The translations under genes were made by a program, and so were the position numbers. A stretch of DNA of 64,000 nucleotides from NCBI GenBank assembly GCA_964444835.1, contig CAYUIT010000011.1, positions 23,535 through 87,534 on the forward strand, given 5' to 3'. The notes under the pieces are model-generated. The model was not told where the DNA came from. It saw only the letters and a list, made by a program, of their open reading frames with translations, and did no database searches. Within the stretch, counting starts at the first letter, position 1. Each line of letters begins with the position of its first letter. This DNA comes from CADEED01 sp964444835 (lineage in GTDB: Bacteria; Pseudomonadota; Gammaproteobacteria; Steroidobacterales; Steroidobacteraceae). Below are positions 17,505 through 25,471 of the stretch, piece by piece.

Positions 17505-18797
17505 TCAGGACTCGCGCAGATAGCCCCACGTGTGGAGCTTGTCGTGATCTTCGAACCAGCGCTCGCCGATATCATCGCGGTAGTACATGTCGGGAATCAT
17601 GATGTTTTTGATTCGCGAGTACGCTTGCGCCTGCGCTTGGCGCATCGTCGGTCCGAGCCCGCACACGATGAGCACGACGCCCGACGTGCCCGCGACATAC
17701 CACTGCCCGTTGACCTGCTTCACATCCTCGATGTGCACTTCTTCAGGAATGCCCTTCTTGAACAGGATGGCTGCATTCTTCGACACCGAGTTGAAGGTGG
17801 CATCGTCATCGAATGGGAACGGCGAGACCACGATGCGTACGCCGAGCTGAAAGCCACTCTTCACTTTGAACTTGTTGATCGTGCCTGCAGCCAGATCGTG
17901 GAAAAACTCGCCGATCGGCGTGCTCATGCCCTCTTGCTGAATGCTGATCGTCGGATAGCCGAAGCGTGACGTGAACTCGAGCGGATAGATGCCGTTCCCA
18001 TTCACGATGCAATTGAGATCCACATAACCCACATACCCCTCGCGCGCGAGCAAGGGCTCCATCTTGCGCAGCGTGGAATTGAACAGCTTGTTAGGACCCG
18101 ACCAGAACATCGTCGTGCCCATCTCGCCGGTCGAAGGACCGATGTTGCCCGGGAAGAGCTTCTTGTGTTCGAAGTTCACGTTGATGGGATACGCGAACTC
18201 TTTGCCATTGAAGAACGCGCCGACAGCCACCTCGACGCCCGTCACGCGCTTCTGCAACTGAAACACTTTGATTTCGTCGGGAAAGGATTTCTTGTACGCC
18301 TCGAGGACGCGCACGACATCTTCGCCGTCGTCTTCATCACCCACGAACAAGCGGCGCTTGACGTTGCCCGCTTCGCCGCTCGGCTTGATGACATAGCGAT
18401 CCGGGTTCGCTTTCACGTAGGCGATGGCCTCGTCGAAGTTCGTGAACTCGCGGTAGTGCAGAATGTTGACACCGGCTTTGCGCAATTCGTCTTGGCCGAA
18501 AGATCGGTCATCCTCGAGCCGATCGGTGTAGGGCGTGCCGCCGATCACCTTTTTGCCCCGCGCGCGCAACTCGGCGGCGAGCGTGCCGTGGCCGAGGGTG
18601 TCGTCGAATACGATCACATCGGCCCAATCCACTTCCGCTTTCCAGTCACTCACCTTCGGCACGAAGCCGTCGGCGATGTCGCGATCGCGCTCGGAGTCGA
18701 TGTAGTACTTCACCGCATGACCTTCTTTGGCGATCTGCCACGCGATATCGCTGATCAATGCGGAATACGAGACGAACAAATAATTGTACGCAGCCAT
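17505..18797 (-). CDS. PurD-like ATP-grasp protein (phosphoribosylglycinamide synthetase family)
   Basis: The 430-residue protein keeps PurD-type ATP-grasp landmarks: VIKPSGEAGNVKRR, GPSTGEMGTT (PurD GPNTGGMG) and YPLEFTSRFGYPT (PurD EFNVRFGDPE). The PurD C-terminal domain follows (GVVLIVCGLG). The N-terminus, MAAYNYLFVSYSALISDIAWQ, lacks the glycine-rich GGGGREHAL start of normal PurD. It is thus a divergent paralog; GAR synthesis or another amine ligation are both possible. I choose ATG 18797; ATG 18827 is an alternative. It is coupled to a DUF3592 gene, which is not a purine gene. Confidence 0.75.
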   Translation of the reverse strand: MAAYNYLFVSYSALISDIAWQIAKEGHAVKYYIDSERDRDIADGFVPKVSDWKAEVDWADVIVFDDTLGHGTLAAELRARGKKVIGGTPYTDRLEDDRSFGQDELRKAGVNILHYREFTNFDEAIAYVKANPDRYVIKPSGEAGNVKRRLFVGDEDDGEDVVRVLEAYKKSFPDEIKVFQLQKRVTGVEVAVGAFFNGKEFAYPINVNFEHKKLFPGNIGPSTGEMGTTMFWSGPNKLFNSTLRKMEPLLAREGYVGYVDLNCIVNGNGIYPLEFTSRFGYPTISIQQEGMSTPIGEFFHDLAAGTINKFKVKSGFQLGVRIVVSPFPFDDDATFNSVSKNAAILFKKGIPEEVHIEDVKQVNGQWYVAGTSGVVLIVCGLGPTMRQAQAQAYSRIKNIMIPDMYYRDDIGERWFEDHDKLHTWGYLRES

Positions 18798-18895
18798 GCG
18801 GCGCACTATGCCCGACGGGTTTAGCATTTGCGAGCGGCCGAGCGCCGCTGGCAGAATGCGAACTCACCCGTGCTTTTCAAAAGAGGTCGAGCCCC

Positions 18896-19468
18896 ATGCG
18901 TACTTGGATGTTGCTACTCGTCGGCGTCGTTGCATCGCTCACGGCCACCGCGAGCGACACCGCAAAGCCGAAGGCCGCGCGCTTTCATTTGATGAGCACC
19001 GACATTGCCGCTGGCAAGTCGATTGGCGAAGCGCATGTGTTCAATGGTTTCGGCTGCAGCGGCAAAAACATTTCGCCCGCCCTGCGCTGGCACGACGCAC
19101 CTGCGGGCACCAAGAGTTTCGCTTTGATGGTGCACGACCCCGACGCACCCACCGGCAGCGGTTGGTGGCACTGGGTGGTCTACAACATTCCGGCGAGCGC
19201 CACGAGCCTCGCTGCCGGCGCGGGCACTGAAGACGGCAAGGCGTTGCCGGCGGGCGCCGTGCAAGGCGTGACGGATTTTGGCGTTCGCGGCTACGGCGGA
19301 CCTTGCCCGCCCGCGGGCACGAAGCCGCATCGCTATTTCTTTCGGCTCCATGCGCTGAAGGTCGACAAGCTCGACCTACCGCCGAACGCCACCGCCGCTT
19401 TTGTCGGCTACAACGTCAACGGCAATACGCTCGCGGTCGCCGAGCTCATGGCGACGTATGGTCGTTAG
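18896..19468 (+). CDS. YbhB/YbcL-family (PEBP, Raf-kinase-inhibitor-like) exported protein
   Basis: The 190-residue protein has a signal peptide (WMLLLVGVVASLTATAS). PEBP-family motifs follow: GKNISPALRWHDAPAGTKSFALMVHDPDAPTGSGWWHWVVYNIP, the ligand-pocket signature, then GYGGPCPPAGTKPHRYFFRLHAL. The start ATG 18896 has GAGG upstream. Bacterial members bind small anionic ligands but lack a firm role. Its end overlaps the convergent lipoprotein gene by 23 bases. Confidence 0.9.
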   Translation: MRTWMLLLVGVVASLTATASDTAKPKAARFHLMSTDIAAGKSIGEAHVFNGFGCSGKNISPALRWHDAPAGTKSFALMVHDPDAPTGSGWWHWVVYNIPASATSLAAGAGTEDGKALPAGAVQGVTDFGVRGYGGPCPPAGTKPHRYFFRLHALKVDKLDLPPNATAAFVGYNVNGNTLAVAELMATYGR

Positions 19469-20462
19469 TCGTTAGCGGCAAGAAGCCGAACGCACCGCCG
19501 TACGCTTCGTCGTCGGTCGCAAAGAACCAGCGATCGTCCGCGAGGCGTGCGAGTGCCTCCACTTTGACGCCATCCAGGCGCCAGCGCACCGCGCCCGGCT
19601 CGATGGCCACCGGCGCGGCACTGCCGTCGGCCAGTCGCGCAATCGGATAGATGCGCGACTCGAACGGCCCCGCATCGCCTGGATCACGCGTCGCACTCGC
19701 CCAGACGACACCTGCAGAATCCACCGCAAGATCGGCAATGGCGCGCACACCAGGCATGTCGCGCCAATCGCCGGGAGCGCGGACTTCGAGCCCGGCAAGA
19801 CCGGCAGCGTCGCTCGTGATTTGCATCGTGTCCGGGTTCAACGCGAACCAGCGCAGCGCGCCGAACGGCGACTCGCGCGAACCGCCGCGATCGCCTAACA
19901 ACACAAGAATCTGCGCAGCTGCGGGTGCCGGCAGGCACGCGAGCCCCTCATAATTCGCCGGATCCGCGATCGGTGTCGCCTCGGGTGAACGCGGCAAGGT
20001 CGCGACACCCTCAACGATTACCCGCCAGCCGTCTGCGGCATTGCCGGTCACGCTCAGATGGATCAAACGCGCCGGCGCGCCCGTGCGGTGGCTACTCTCG
20101 ACCGCCAAGAAATGGTTGTCACCGCCCGGCAGGCGGCACAGCGCCTCCAAGTCATCGGCCATGCGCCCGCGCCAATCCGACACCGTCACGGCGTGATAGC
20201 GAGCGGGCCCGAGCGCGGGTAACTCGATCACGCCCAAGCGTGGCAGCGTGGCATCGAACTTCGCATCGTGTACGACCAATATCGCAGCGCCGAACGGCGC
20301 GGCGCCGCTGAAGCCTGGCCGCGTCCATTCGGCACCCGCGATCGGCTCGGGCGCTGCGGCCCGTGGCGCCACGCTCTGGCAGGCCGCGAAGAACCCGCAG
20401 ACCGCCGCGACGGCAAGCGCGCGAATCGGCGCAGACGACAACGACGCAATCAAGCGCAACAC
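19446..20462 (-). CDS. Predicted lipoprotein, possibly beta-propeller (phytase-like)
   Basis: From GTG 20462 (GGGAG seven bases upstream) the 338-residue product starts with a hydrophobic signal ending FAAC, a lipobox with Cys28. The body has repeated strand patterns ending in phrases such as LVLLGDRGG, LAVDSAGVVWASATRD and RWFFATDDEAYGG, which suggest a propeller fold like the esterase/phytase-like family. That family link is tentative. It is likely outer- or inner-membrane anchored, and probably co-transcribed with the two genes upstream (20477-21897). Confidence 0.65.
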   Translation of the reverse strand: MLRLIASLSSAPIRALAVAAVCGFFAACQSVAPRAAAPEPIAGAEWTRPGFSGAAPFGAAILVVHDAKFDATLPRLGVIELPALGPARYHAVTVSDWRGRMADDLEALCRLPGGDNHFLAVESSHRTGAPARLIHLSVTGNAADGWRVIVEGVATLPRSPEATPIADPANYEGLACLPAPAAAQILVLLGDRGGSRESPFGALRWFALNPDTMQITSDAAGLAGLEVRAPGDWRDMPGVRAIADLAVDSAGVVWASATRDPGDAGPFESRIYPIARLADGSAAPVAIEPGAVRWRLDGVKVEALARLADDRWFFATDDEAYGGAFGFLPLTTNDHTSP

Positions 20463-20476
20463 CTCGCGCTCCCTAA

Positions 20477-20806
20477 CTACTTCCGCAACGGCAAGGTCCG
20501 CAAGGGCTTGAACACATCCTCGACGAACTGATTGCGCCGTGCTTTCCACGCCGCGGCCACCTCGGGACTCGGCTGATAATGCTCAATCGCCTCGCGCGTC
20601 ACCACGCCACGCTCGGCGAGCAACTGCTCGACCACTAACAAACGCTCACGGTCGACCCACACTTGCGCCGCGAGCTCCACGACCATGCGCACGGTCGCGT
20701 CGAGCACGGGATCGGGCAAGTACACCGGATTGTCGCCCGCGATGGGCGTCCCCGTTTCGGGCGTCTGCTCACTATCCACGTTGTGCGAATCCGTACTCGT
20801 GCTCAT
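20477..20806 (-). CDS. Hypothetical protein coupled to a methyltransferase
   Basis: This 109-residue acidic, mostly helical protein has an unstructured N-terminus (STSTDSHNVDSEQTPETG) and no recognised domain. Its ATG overlaps the stop of the methyltransferase gene (ATGA), and its stop is 15 bases before the lipoprotein start. The core, LDATVRMVVELAAQVWVDRERLLVVEQ, looks like a small all-helical accessory protein. Confidence 0.7.
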   Translation of the reverse strand: MSTSTDSHNVDSEQTPETGTPIAGDNPVYLPDPVLDATVRMVVELAAQVWVDRERLLVVEQLLAERGVVTREAIEHYQPSPEVAAAWKARRNQFVEDVFKPLRTLPLRK

Positions 20807-21897
20807 CGGACGGCGTACCAGTGCTTCATGTAGCCGGCGCCGCCAGAGCGATCAGGCAGCGGCACCGCTTTGACGAAGCTGAAGCCACTGTCGCGCAAGA
20901 TCGCCGCCAGATCGCAATCGCAGAAGTCTTGCGAGTACGGCTCACCGTTGTGGCGCGCATCGAAGTAGCGGTGGTAACGCTGATACGGCGATTTCGTCGC
21001 AGTCTCGGTGAAGTCGTACACCGCAAATACGCCGCCCGGGCGCAGCACACGCGCTGCCTCGCGGCACGCCGCTTTGACGATCCGCTGCGGCAGTTCGTGA
21101 AACAGAATGAAGGCAAACACGAGATCGAAATGTGCCGCCGGGAAGCGCGTGTCCTCTGCGAGGCGCTGCATGAACGTCACGTCGCTGCCCATCATCGACG
21201 CACGGCGATGCGCCGCACGCAGCATCGGGGCGGAATGGTCGATGCCGATCACCTCCGCGGCCGGGAATCGCGCCTTGAATGCCGTGGTGCTTTGCCCCAT
21301 CGAACACGCAAGGTCGAGAATGCGTCGCACCTCGCCCTGCTGCGGCGGCGGCACGAAGCCGACGAGCTTGTCGTGCAGTTCGTCGTGATCGTTGTCGCCC
21401 CGGAAGAACACCTTCGTACCGTAGTGGTACATGAAGCCGGCCAGCGGGTCCTTGTGATAGCCGCCGGGCTGCAAGTGGAAATGCACGTTGGTATAGGGCG
21501 GATGGACGAAATTTGGATCGAGCACCAGCTTCGCCGGGCCGCGCGCATCCCACGCCTCGAGCTCGGCTAACAACTCGGCCCGCTGCGCCGCAAACGAGTC
21601 GCGCAGCTTGAACCACTGCATCTCCTGCTGCGTACGCGTCAGTCGGTTGCGCAGATGCGTGATCGGCATGCTCTCGAGGAACGCGCGAATCTCCTCGACG
21701 TCCGTAAAGGGCCGACCGCGCCGCGCCTCTTCGGCGACGGCCGCATCGTTCAGGCGCTTTTCAAATTCGGTGCCGGAGCCCAGCAAGTATTCGCGAAAGC
21801 CTTCGACGAAATCGAGATACGCGCCATCGGCGCGCGTCGCGAGAGTCGGCAGCGTTTCGGCGGCAGTGGCAGTTGTGGCAGTCATCTGTATATCCAT
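20803..21897 (-). CDS. Class I SAM-dependent methyltransferase
   Basis: The 364-residue protein has an N-terminal helical region of about 170 residues and a C-terminal Rossmann methyltransferase. The latter has ILDLACSMGQSTTAF (motif I), EVIGIDHSAPML, FDLVFAFILFHELP and LRPGGVFAVYDF. The N-terminal extension (FVEGFREYLLGS, TRTQQEMQWFKLRD) may bind substrate or a partner. No strong ribosome site is seen; ATG 21897 and ATG 21885 are both possible. It is coupled to a 109-aa hypothetical protein. The substrate is unknown. Confidence 0.82.
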   Translation of the reverse strand: MDIQMTATTATAAETLPTLATRADGAYLDFVEGFREYLLGSGTEFEKRLNDAAVAEEARRGRPFTDVEEIRAFLESMPITHLRNRLTRTQQEMQWFKLRDSFAAQRAELLAELEAWDARGPAKLVLDPNFVHPPYTNVHFHLQPGGYHKDPLAGFMYHYGTKVFFRGDNDHDELHDKLVGFVPPPQQGEVRRILDLACSMGQSTTAFKARFPAAEVIGIDHSAPMLRAAHRRASMMGSDVTFMQRLAEDTRFPAAHFDLVFAFILFHELPQRIVKAACREAARVLRPGGVFAVYDFTETATKSPYQRYHRYFDARHNGEPYSQDFCDCDLAAILRDSGFSFVKAVPLPDRSGGAGYMKHWYAVR

Positions 21898-22018
21898 ACA
21901 CACACGGGTCTGCCCAGACTTTACCACCTGCGTTCGACGTCAGTGGCTGCGGAACGAAGCGTCCCGGGAGGCAATGCAGGCATAATCACGCCGCCCATTC
22001 TCGCGACCGGAGCCGTCC

Positions 22019-23389
22019 ATGAATTTGTTCGATCTCGTAAAGCATCACCTGACGGATGAGGTGATCGGCAAGATCGCGAGCAATCTGGGCGAAGGTGCGG
22101 GTGCCACGCAAAAAGCGCTGGTCGACGGCGTAGTGCCTGCCGTACTCGCGGGCCTCGTGAACAATTTTGGCAACAGCGAAAATGGCGCTGGGCGATTGCT
22201 CGATTTGGTGAATGCTGGCAAGCACGACGGCGGTCTGCTCGCGGATCTCGGCACCGCGCTCGGCGGCGGCGGCCAAACGGACGCTGTCCTGAACACGGGC
22301 AAAAGTCTGATGAGCACGGTTCTCGGCAGCCGCACGGAGGCGGTCACAGACATGCTCGCGAGCTTCGGCGGAATCCGGCGCAGTTCGGCGGCAGCGCTGC
22401 TCAACCTCGCCGTGCCCGTGGTCCTCGGCGTCATCGGCAAGCAAGCCAAGAGCTCCGGCTTGAACGCCGCCGGGTTGTTAGGCTCACTCGGAGCTGCCAA
22501 GAGCATGATGGGCGGCATCGCACCGCCCGGGCTCGCTGCCGCGCTCGGCGTGGCCGACTTGAGCGCCCCGGTCATGATCTCGGAGCCGACAACCTCGCGC
22601 GCGCCGCCACCGGCCGCAGCGTCGGCGAGCAGCGCACCGGCCACAGCTTCGGAAGCTGCGCCTCATGCCATCGAAGCACCCGCGGCCGAAGTCCCTGCCG
22701 AGCCCGCGCCGTCGAAGCGCGGCTCGATGATTCCGTGGATCATCGTCCCCGTGGCGACCTTGCTCTTTGCATGGGGGCTCAAGACTTGTCAGGAGAAAAA
22801 TCCGGCTCCGCCGCCCGCACCCGAAACTGCAGCGCCGCCGGTCCCCGCCGCACCGGCGCCCACGGCGCCCGCCACGACCGAACCGAGCGCCCCCGAAGCG
22901 GAACCGTTGACGCAACCGCCAGCGGACACCATTGCGTCAGTCGAGCCGCCCGCGCCGGCACCCGTGGTCGAGCTGACGGGAGCTCCCGATTCTGCCGCAG
23001 CTCAGTTGTTAGCGTTCTTGCGCGATGGCAACGACACGACGGTGCCTCGTTCGTTCGTGTTGAACGAGTTGCGCTTCGCCATCGGCACGGCGCAGATCGA
23101 CGCCGCATCGATGCCGGCACTGACCGACATCGCCAAAGTGCTCGCGGCGTATCCGGCCGTCAAAATCGAACTGCAGGGCCACACCGACAGTCGCGGTAAT
23201 GCCGAGCGCAACAAGACCCTGTCGCAGGCGCGCGCGGATGCCGTACGGAATTCATTGCTCGAACTGAGTGTGGCGCCGGAAAGTTTGACGGCGATCGGCT
23301 TCGGCGCCGACAAGCCGATCGATACCAACGATACCGAAGAAGGCCGCGCGAAAAATCGGCGCACCGAGTTAGTCGTCGTCGCGAAGTAA
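22019..23389 (+). CDS. DUF937 - membrane helix - OmpA fusion protein
   Basis: The 456-residue protein has three parts. Residues 1-180 are a DUF937/YidB-like domain (MNLFDLVKHHLTDEVIGKIA and Gly/Leu-rich helices). An Ala/Pro-rich spacer leads to one membrane helix (about 237-253), then a long Pro/Ala/Glu linker. Residues about 345-456 are an OmpA-like peptidoglycan-binding domain, with LQGHTDSRGNAERNKTLSQARADAV and the final NRRTELVV. This suggests an inner-membrane protein with the DUF937 part inside and the OmpA part reaching the cell wall. The DUF937-OmpA pairing is reported in proteobacteria, but its role is unknown. Confidence 0.85.
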   Translation: MNLFDLVKHHLTDEVIGKIASNLGEGAGATQKALVDGVVPAVLAGLVNNFGNSENGAGRLLDLVNAGKHDGGLLADLGTALGGGGQTDAVLNTGKSLMSTVLGSRTEAVTDMLASFGGIRRSSAAALLNLAVPVVLGVIGKQAKSSGLNAAGLLGSLGAAKSMMGGIAPPGLAAALGVADLSAPVMISEPTTSRAPPPAAASASSAPATASEAAPHAIEAPAAEVPAEPAPSKRGSMIPWIIVPVATLLFAWGLKTCQEKNPAPPPAPETAAPPVPAAPAPTAPATTEPSAPEAEPLTQPPADTIASVEPPAPAPVVELTGAPDSAAAQLLAFLRDGNDTTVPRSFVLNELRFAIGTAQIDAASMPALTDIAKVLAAYPAVKIELQGHTDSRGNAERNKTLSQARADAVRNSLLELSVAPESLTAIGFGADKPIDTNDTEEGRAKNRRTELVVVAK

Positions 23390-23405
23390 GCTGCGAATGG
23401 CGGTG

Positions 23406-24581
23406 CTAGAGCGCCGCCGTCACGGGGTTGTACTCGAACAGCCCGAGACCCTCATCGGCCGAGCGGCCTTTCGAGCGCGCGCTGTAATTGTCAGGGTCGG
23501 CGTGGTGAAACTGCTTGCCCGCCTCGCGCGACTGCAGAACGACGAACGTGGCGCGCGGTCGCCGCGCCTGTTCGTAACGTTGCAAGGCCTCCTCAACCGG
23601 TTCCTCTCCAGCCAAGGTACGCGCTAGCACGACCGCATCTTCGATTGCGAGCACCGCACCATGCCCGAGGAACGGCAACACCGGATGGGCTGCGTCGCCG
23701 AGCAAGGTCGTTCGACCCCGCGTCCAATTCGCCAACGGTTCGCGATCGAACAGACCCCACTTGAACAGCTGCTCCGGCGGCGTCTGGCGCATGAACGCCA
23801 GCACATCTTCGTGCCAACCCGCAAACTCCTCTAACAACTCGGACACGCTGGAGCGAATGGACCATCCCTCAGCCGTCCAATCGCTGCGCTCGGCAAACGC
23901 CACGAAATTGAGCAAGGTCCCGCGACGTACCGGGTAGCGATTCACCAGGTGTCGCGGACCGATGAAAATGCCGCTCGGCGGATCCAGCGCTTCGGGCGGT
24001 ACGCGTTCCATCGGCACGAGCCCGCGCCAGGCAATGTAGCCCGTGAACTGCGGATCGCCCGCACCAAACAAGCCGTGCCGCACGACGGAGCGCGAACCGT
24101 CAGCACCCACGAGTACGGCAGCGTCCGTGCGTGTGCCGTTATCGAATTCCAAATACACGCGCTCCCCGCGCTGCTCAAAACTGCGCAGCCGATGCTCCAA
24201 GTGAATCGCGTTGGGATCGTTCGCGCGCACGGCCGCGACCAACGCGTCGTGCAAGTCGGCGCGGTGAATCAAGTAGTACCGTTCACCGTAACGTTGCAGC
24301 AAAGCACTGCCGCGGTTGACTCGGACCAACGGACGACCGTCGCGGTAATGCCGCACCGCTTGATCCTCGGGCGCATAGGCTTCGCGCTGCAACGTGGCTT
24401 GCAAGCCCAAGTGATTAAGGCCATGCACAGCCGTTGGCGACAGCGACAAGCCCGCGCCCATTTCGATCAACTGCGGCGCTTGTTCATACACGCGCACGGC
24501 GACGCCGGCTCTTTGCAGCGCCAGCGCTGCCGAGAGACCACCGATGCCACCACCGACGATGACTACCTCTTTTCGATACAT
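23406..24581 (-). CDS. FAD-dependent monooxygenase (salicylate/3-hydroxybenzoate hydroxylase-like)
   Basis: This class A flavoprotein monooxygenase of 391 residues has VIVGGGIGGLSAALAL (Rossmann), VGADGSRSVVRH (DG motif) and TTLLGDAAHPVLPFLGHGAVLAIEDAVVLA (GD motif). NAD(P)H-dependent hydroxylation of an aromatic ring is the usual reaction; the nearest relatives include salicylate hydroxylase. The start is ATG 24581; ATG 24596 lies inside an inverted repeat and would add only RRRR-type residues. No other aromatic-degradation gene is nearby, so the substrate is open. Confidence 0.87.
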   Translation of the reverse strand: MYRKEVVIVGGGIGGLSAALALQRAGVAVRVYEQAPQLIEMGAGLSLSPTAVHGLNHLGLQATLQREAYAPEDQAVRHYRDGRPLVRVNRGSALLQRYGERYYLIHRADLHDALVAAVRANDPNAIHLEHRLRSFEQRGERVYLEFDNGTRTDAAVLVGADGSRSVVRHGLFGAGDPQFTGYIAWRGLVPMERVPPEALDPPSGIFIGPRHLVNRYPVRRGTLLNFVAFAERSDWTAEGWSIRSSVSELLEEFAGWHEDVLAFMRQTPPEQLFKWGLFDREPLANWTRGRTTLLGDAAHPVLPFLGHGAVLAIEDAVVLARTLAGEEPVEEALQRYEQARRPRATFVVLQSREAGKQFHHADPDNYSARSKGRSADEGLGLFEYNPVTAAL

Positions 24582-24587
24582 GCGTCG

Positions 24588-24648
24588 GCGCCGCATGAGG
24601 ACGGCGCGCCCTGGAATCCGTTAGGACGCGTATCTACTCATGCGGCGC
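24588..24648. promoter_or_regulatory. 12-bp perfect inverted repeat upstream of the monooxygenase
   Basis: GCGCCGCATGAG (24588-24599) and CTCATGCGGCGC (24637-24648) are exact reverse complements 37 bases apart, directly before the monooxygenase start on the minus strand. It may be two half-sites of an operator, or a long-loop hairpin after the TonB gene. Which one cannot be decided by eye. Confidence 0.4.
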
Positions 24649-24724
24649 ACGACTCCGAGAAGCCGCGAGGCTTGTCTGGTCCGAGATGCGGATAACGTCA
24701 TCCGTCAGGCGAACGAGCGGCACG

Positions 24725-25381
24725 CTAGCGCTGGCGCCCGAGTTGATCTAAACGGAATACCACGCGCACGGAGTACCAGTCAGGGAAGGCAACGCCGTCG
24801 CGCGTCGCGGCCCGCAAGCGCCAGCGTTTGGCCTCGGCGAGTGCGGCGGCATCGAGCCGTGCGTGACCCGTACTTCGCTCGATGCGCGCATCGCCCACAC
24901 GGCCGTTCGGTAATACATACACGCTCACGACGGCAGCACCCTCCTCGTTCATCCGAATGGAGGCTGCGGGATACGGCGGTTGCGTCAGCGGATAGCGGCT
25001 GTCGACTTGCACGGCCACGAGCTGCGTGGGAGGCCCGACGTCGGCTCCACTGCCGGCGCCATCACTCGTGCCGGGCGACTCATCGATGACGGTTGGCGCT
25101 GTCGTGTCGGCATCGTCCTGTGCCTTGTCGAAATCGAGCTCTTTCGGAATCCAATCGTCGACGCTCACGCCGCCTGGCACGACCGGCCTGTGCTCGACGA
25201 TCACCGGCGGTTCCACGCGCGGCTCAACCGTTGCCGTGATGACCGGCGGCACGACGCTCGGTCCGAGCTTGAGATCGAGCCCTTGGGTAATCAAAACGCC
25301 CGCGCCGACGTGCAGCGCCGCGACCAGCATCATGCGACCCGATGCACCGGCGACTCGTGTGCTTGCCAAATTGCTTGCCAT
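24725..25381 (-). CDS. TonB-like energy-transducer protein
   Basis: The 218-residue protein has an N-terminal membrane helix (RMMLVAALHVGAGVLI), a Pro/Val-rich spacer (about 40-125) and a C-terminal TonB fold with YPAASIRMNEEGAAVVSVYVLPNGRVGDARIERSTGHARLDAAAL. The YP and G-x-V features are typical of TonB_C. No exbB or exbD is nearby and no TonB-dependent receptor is in the window, so it is an orphan transducer or a TonB-like envelope protein. The start is ATG 25381. Confidence 0.85.
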   Translation of the reverse strand: MASNLASTRVAGASGRMMLVAALHVGAGVLITQGLDLKLGPSVVPPVITATVEPRVEPPVIVEHRPVVPGGVSVDDWIPKELDFDKAQDDADTTAPTVIDESPGTSDGAGSGADVGPPTQLVAVQVDSRYPLTQPPYPAASIRMNEEGAAVVSVYVLPNGRVGDARIERSTGHARLDAAALAEAKRWRLRAATRDGVAFPDWYSVRVVFRLDQLGRQR

Positions 25382-25471
25382 AACGCTCGCTCCCTGTGGT
25401 TGCCGTCGCACTCGCGACGGCCGTCTTGGATGGAAACGCAGCGAACCCAGCGCGCGGGTTACGATAGCGGC

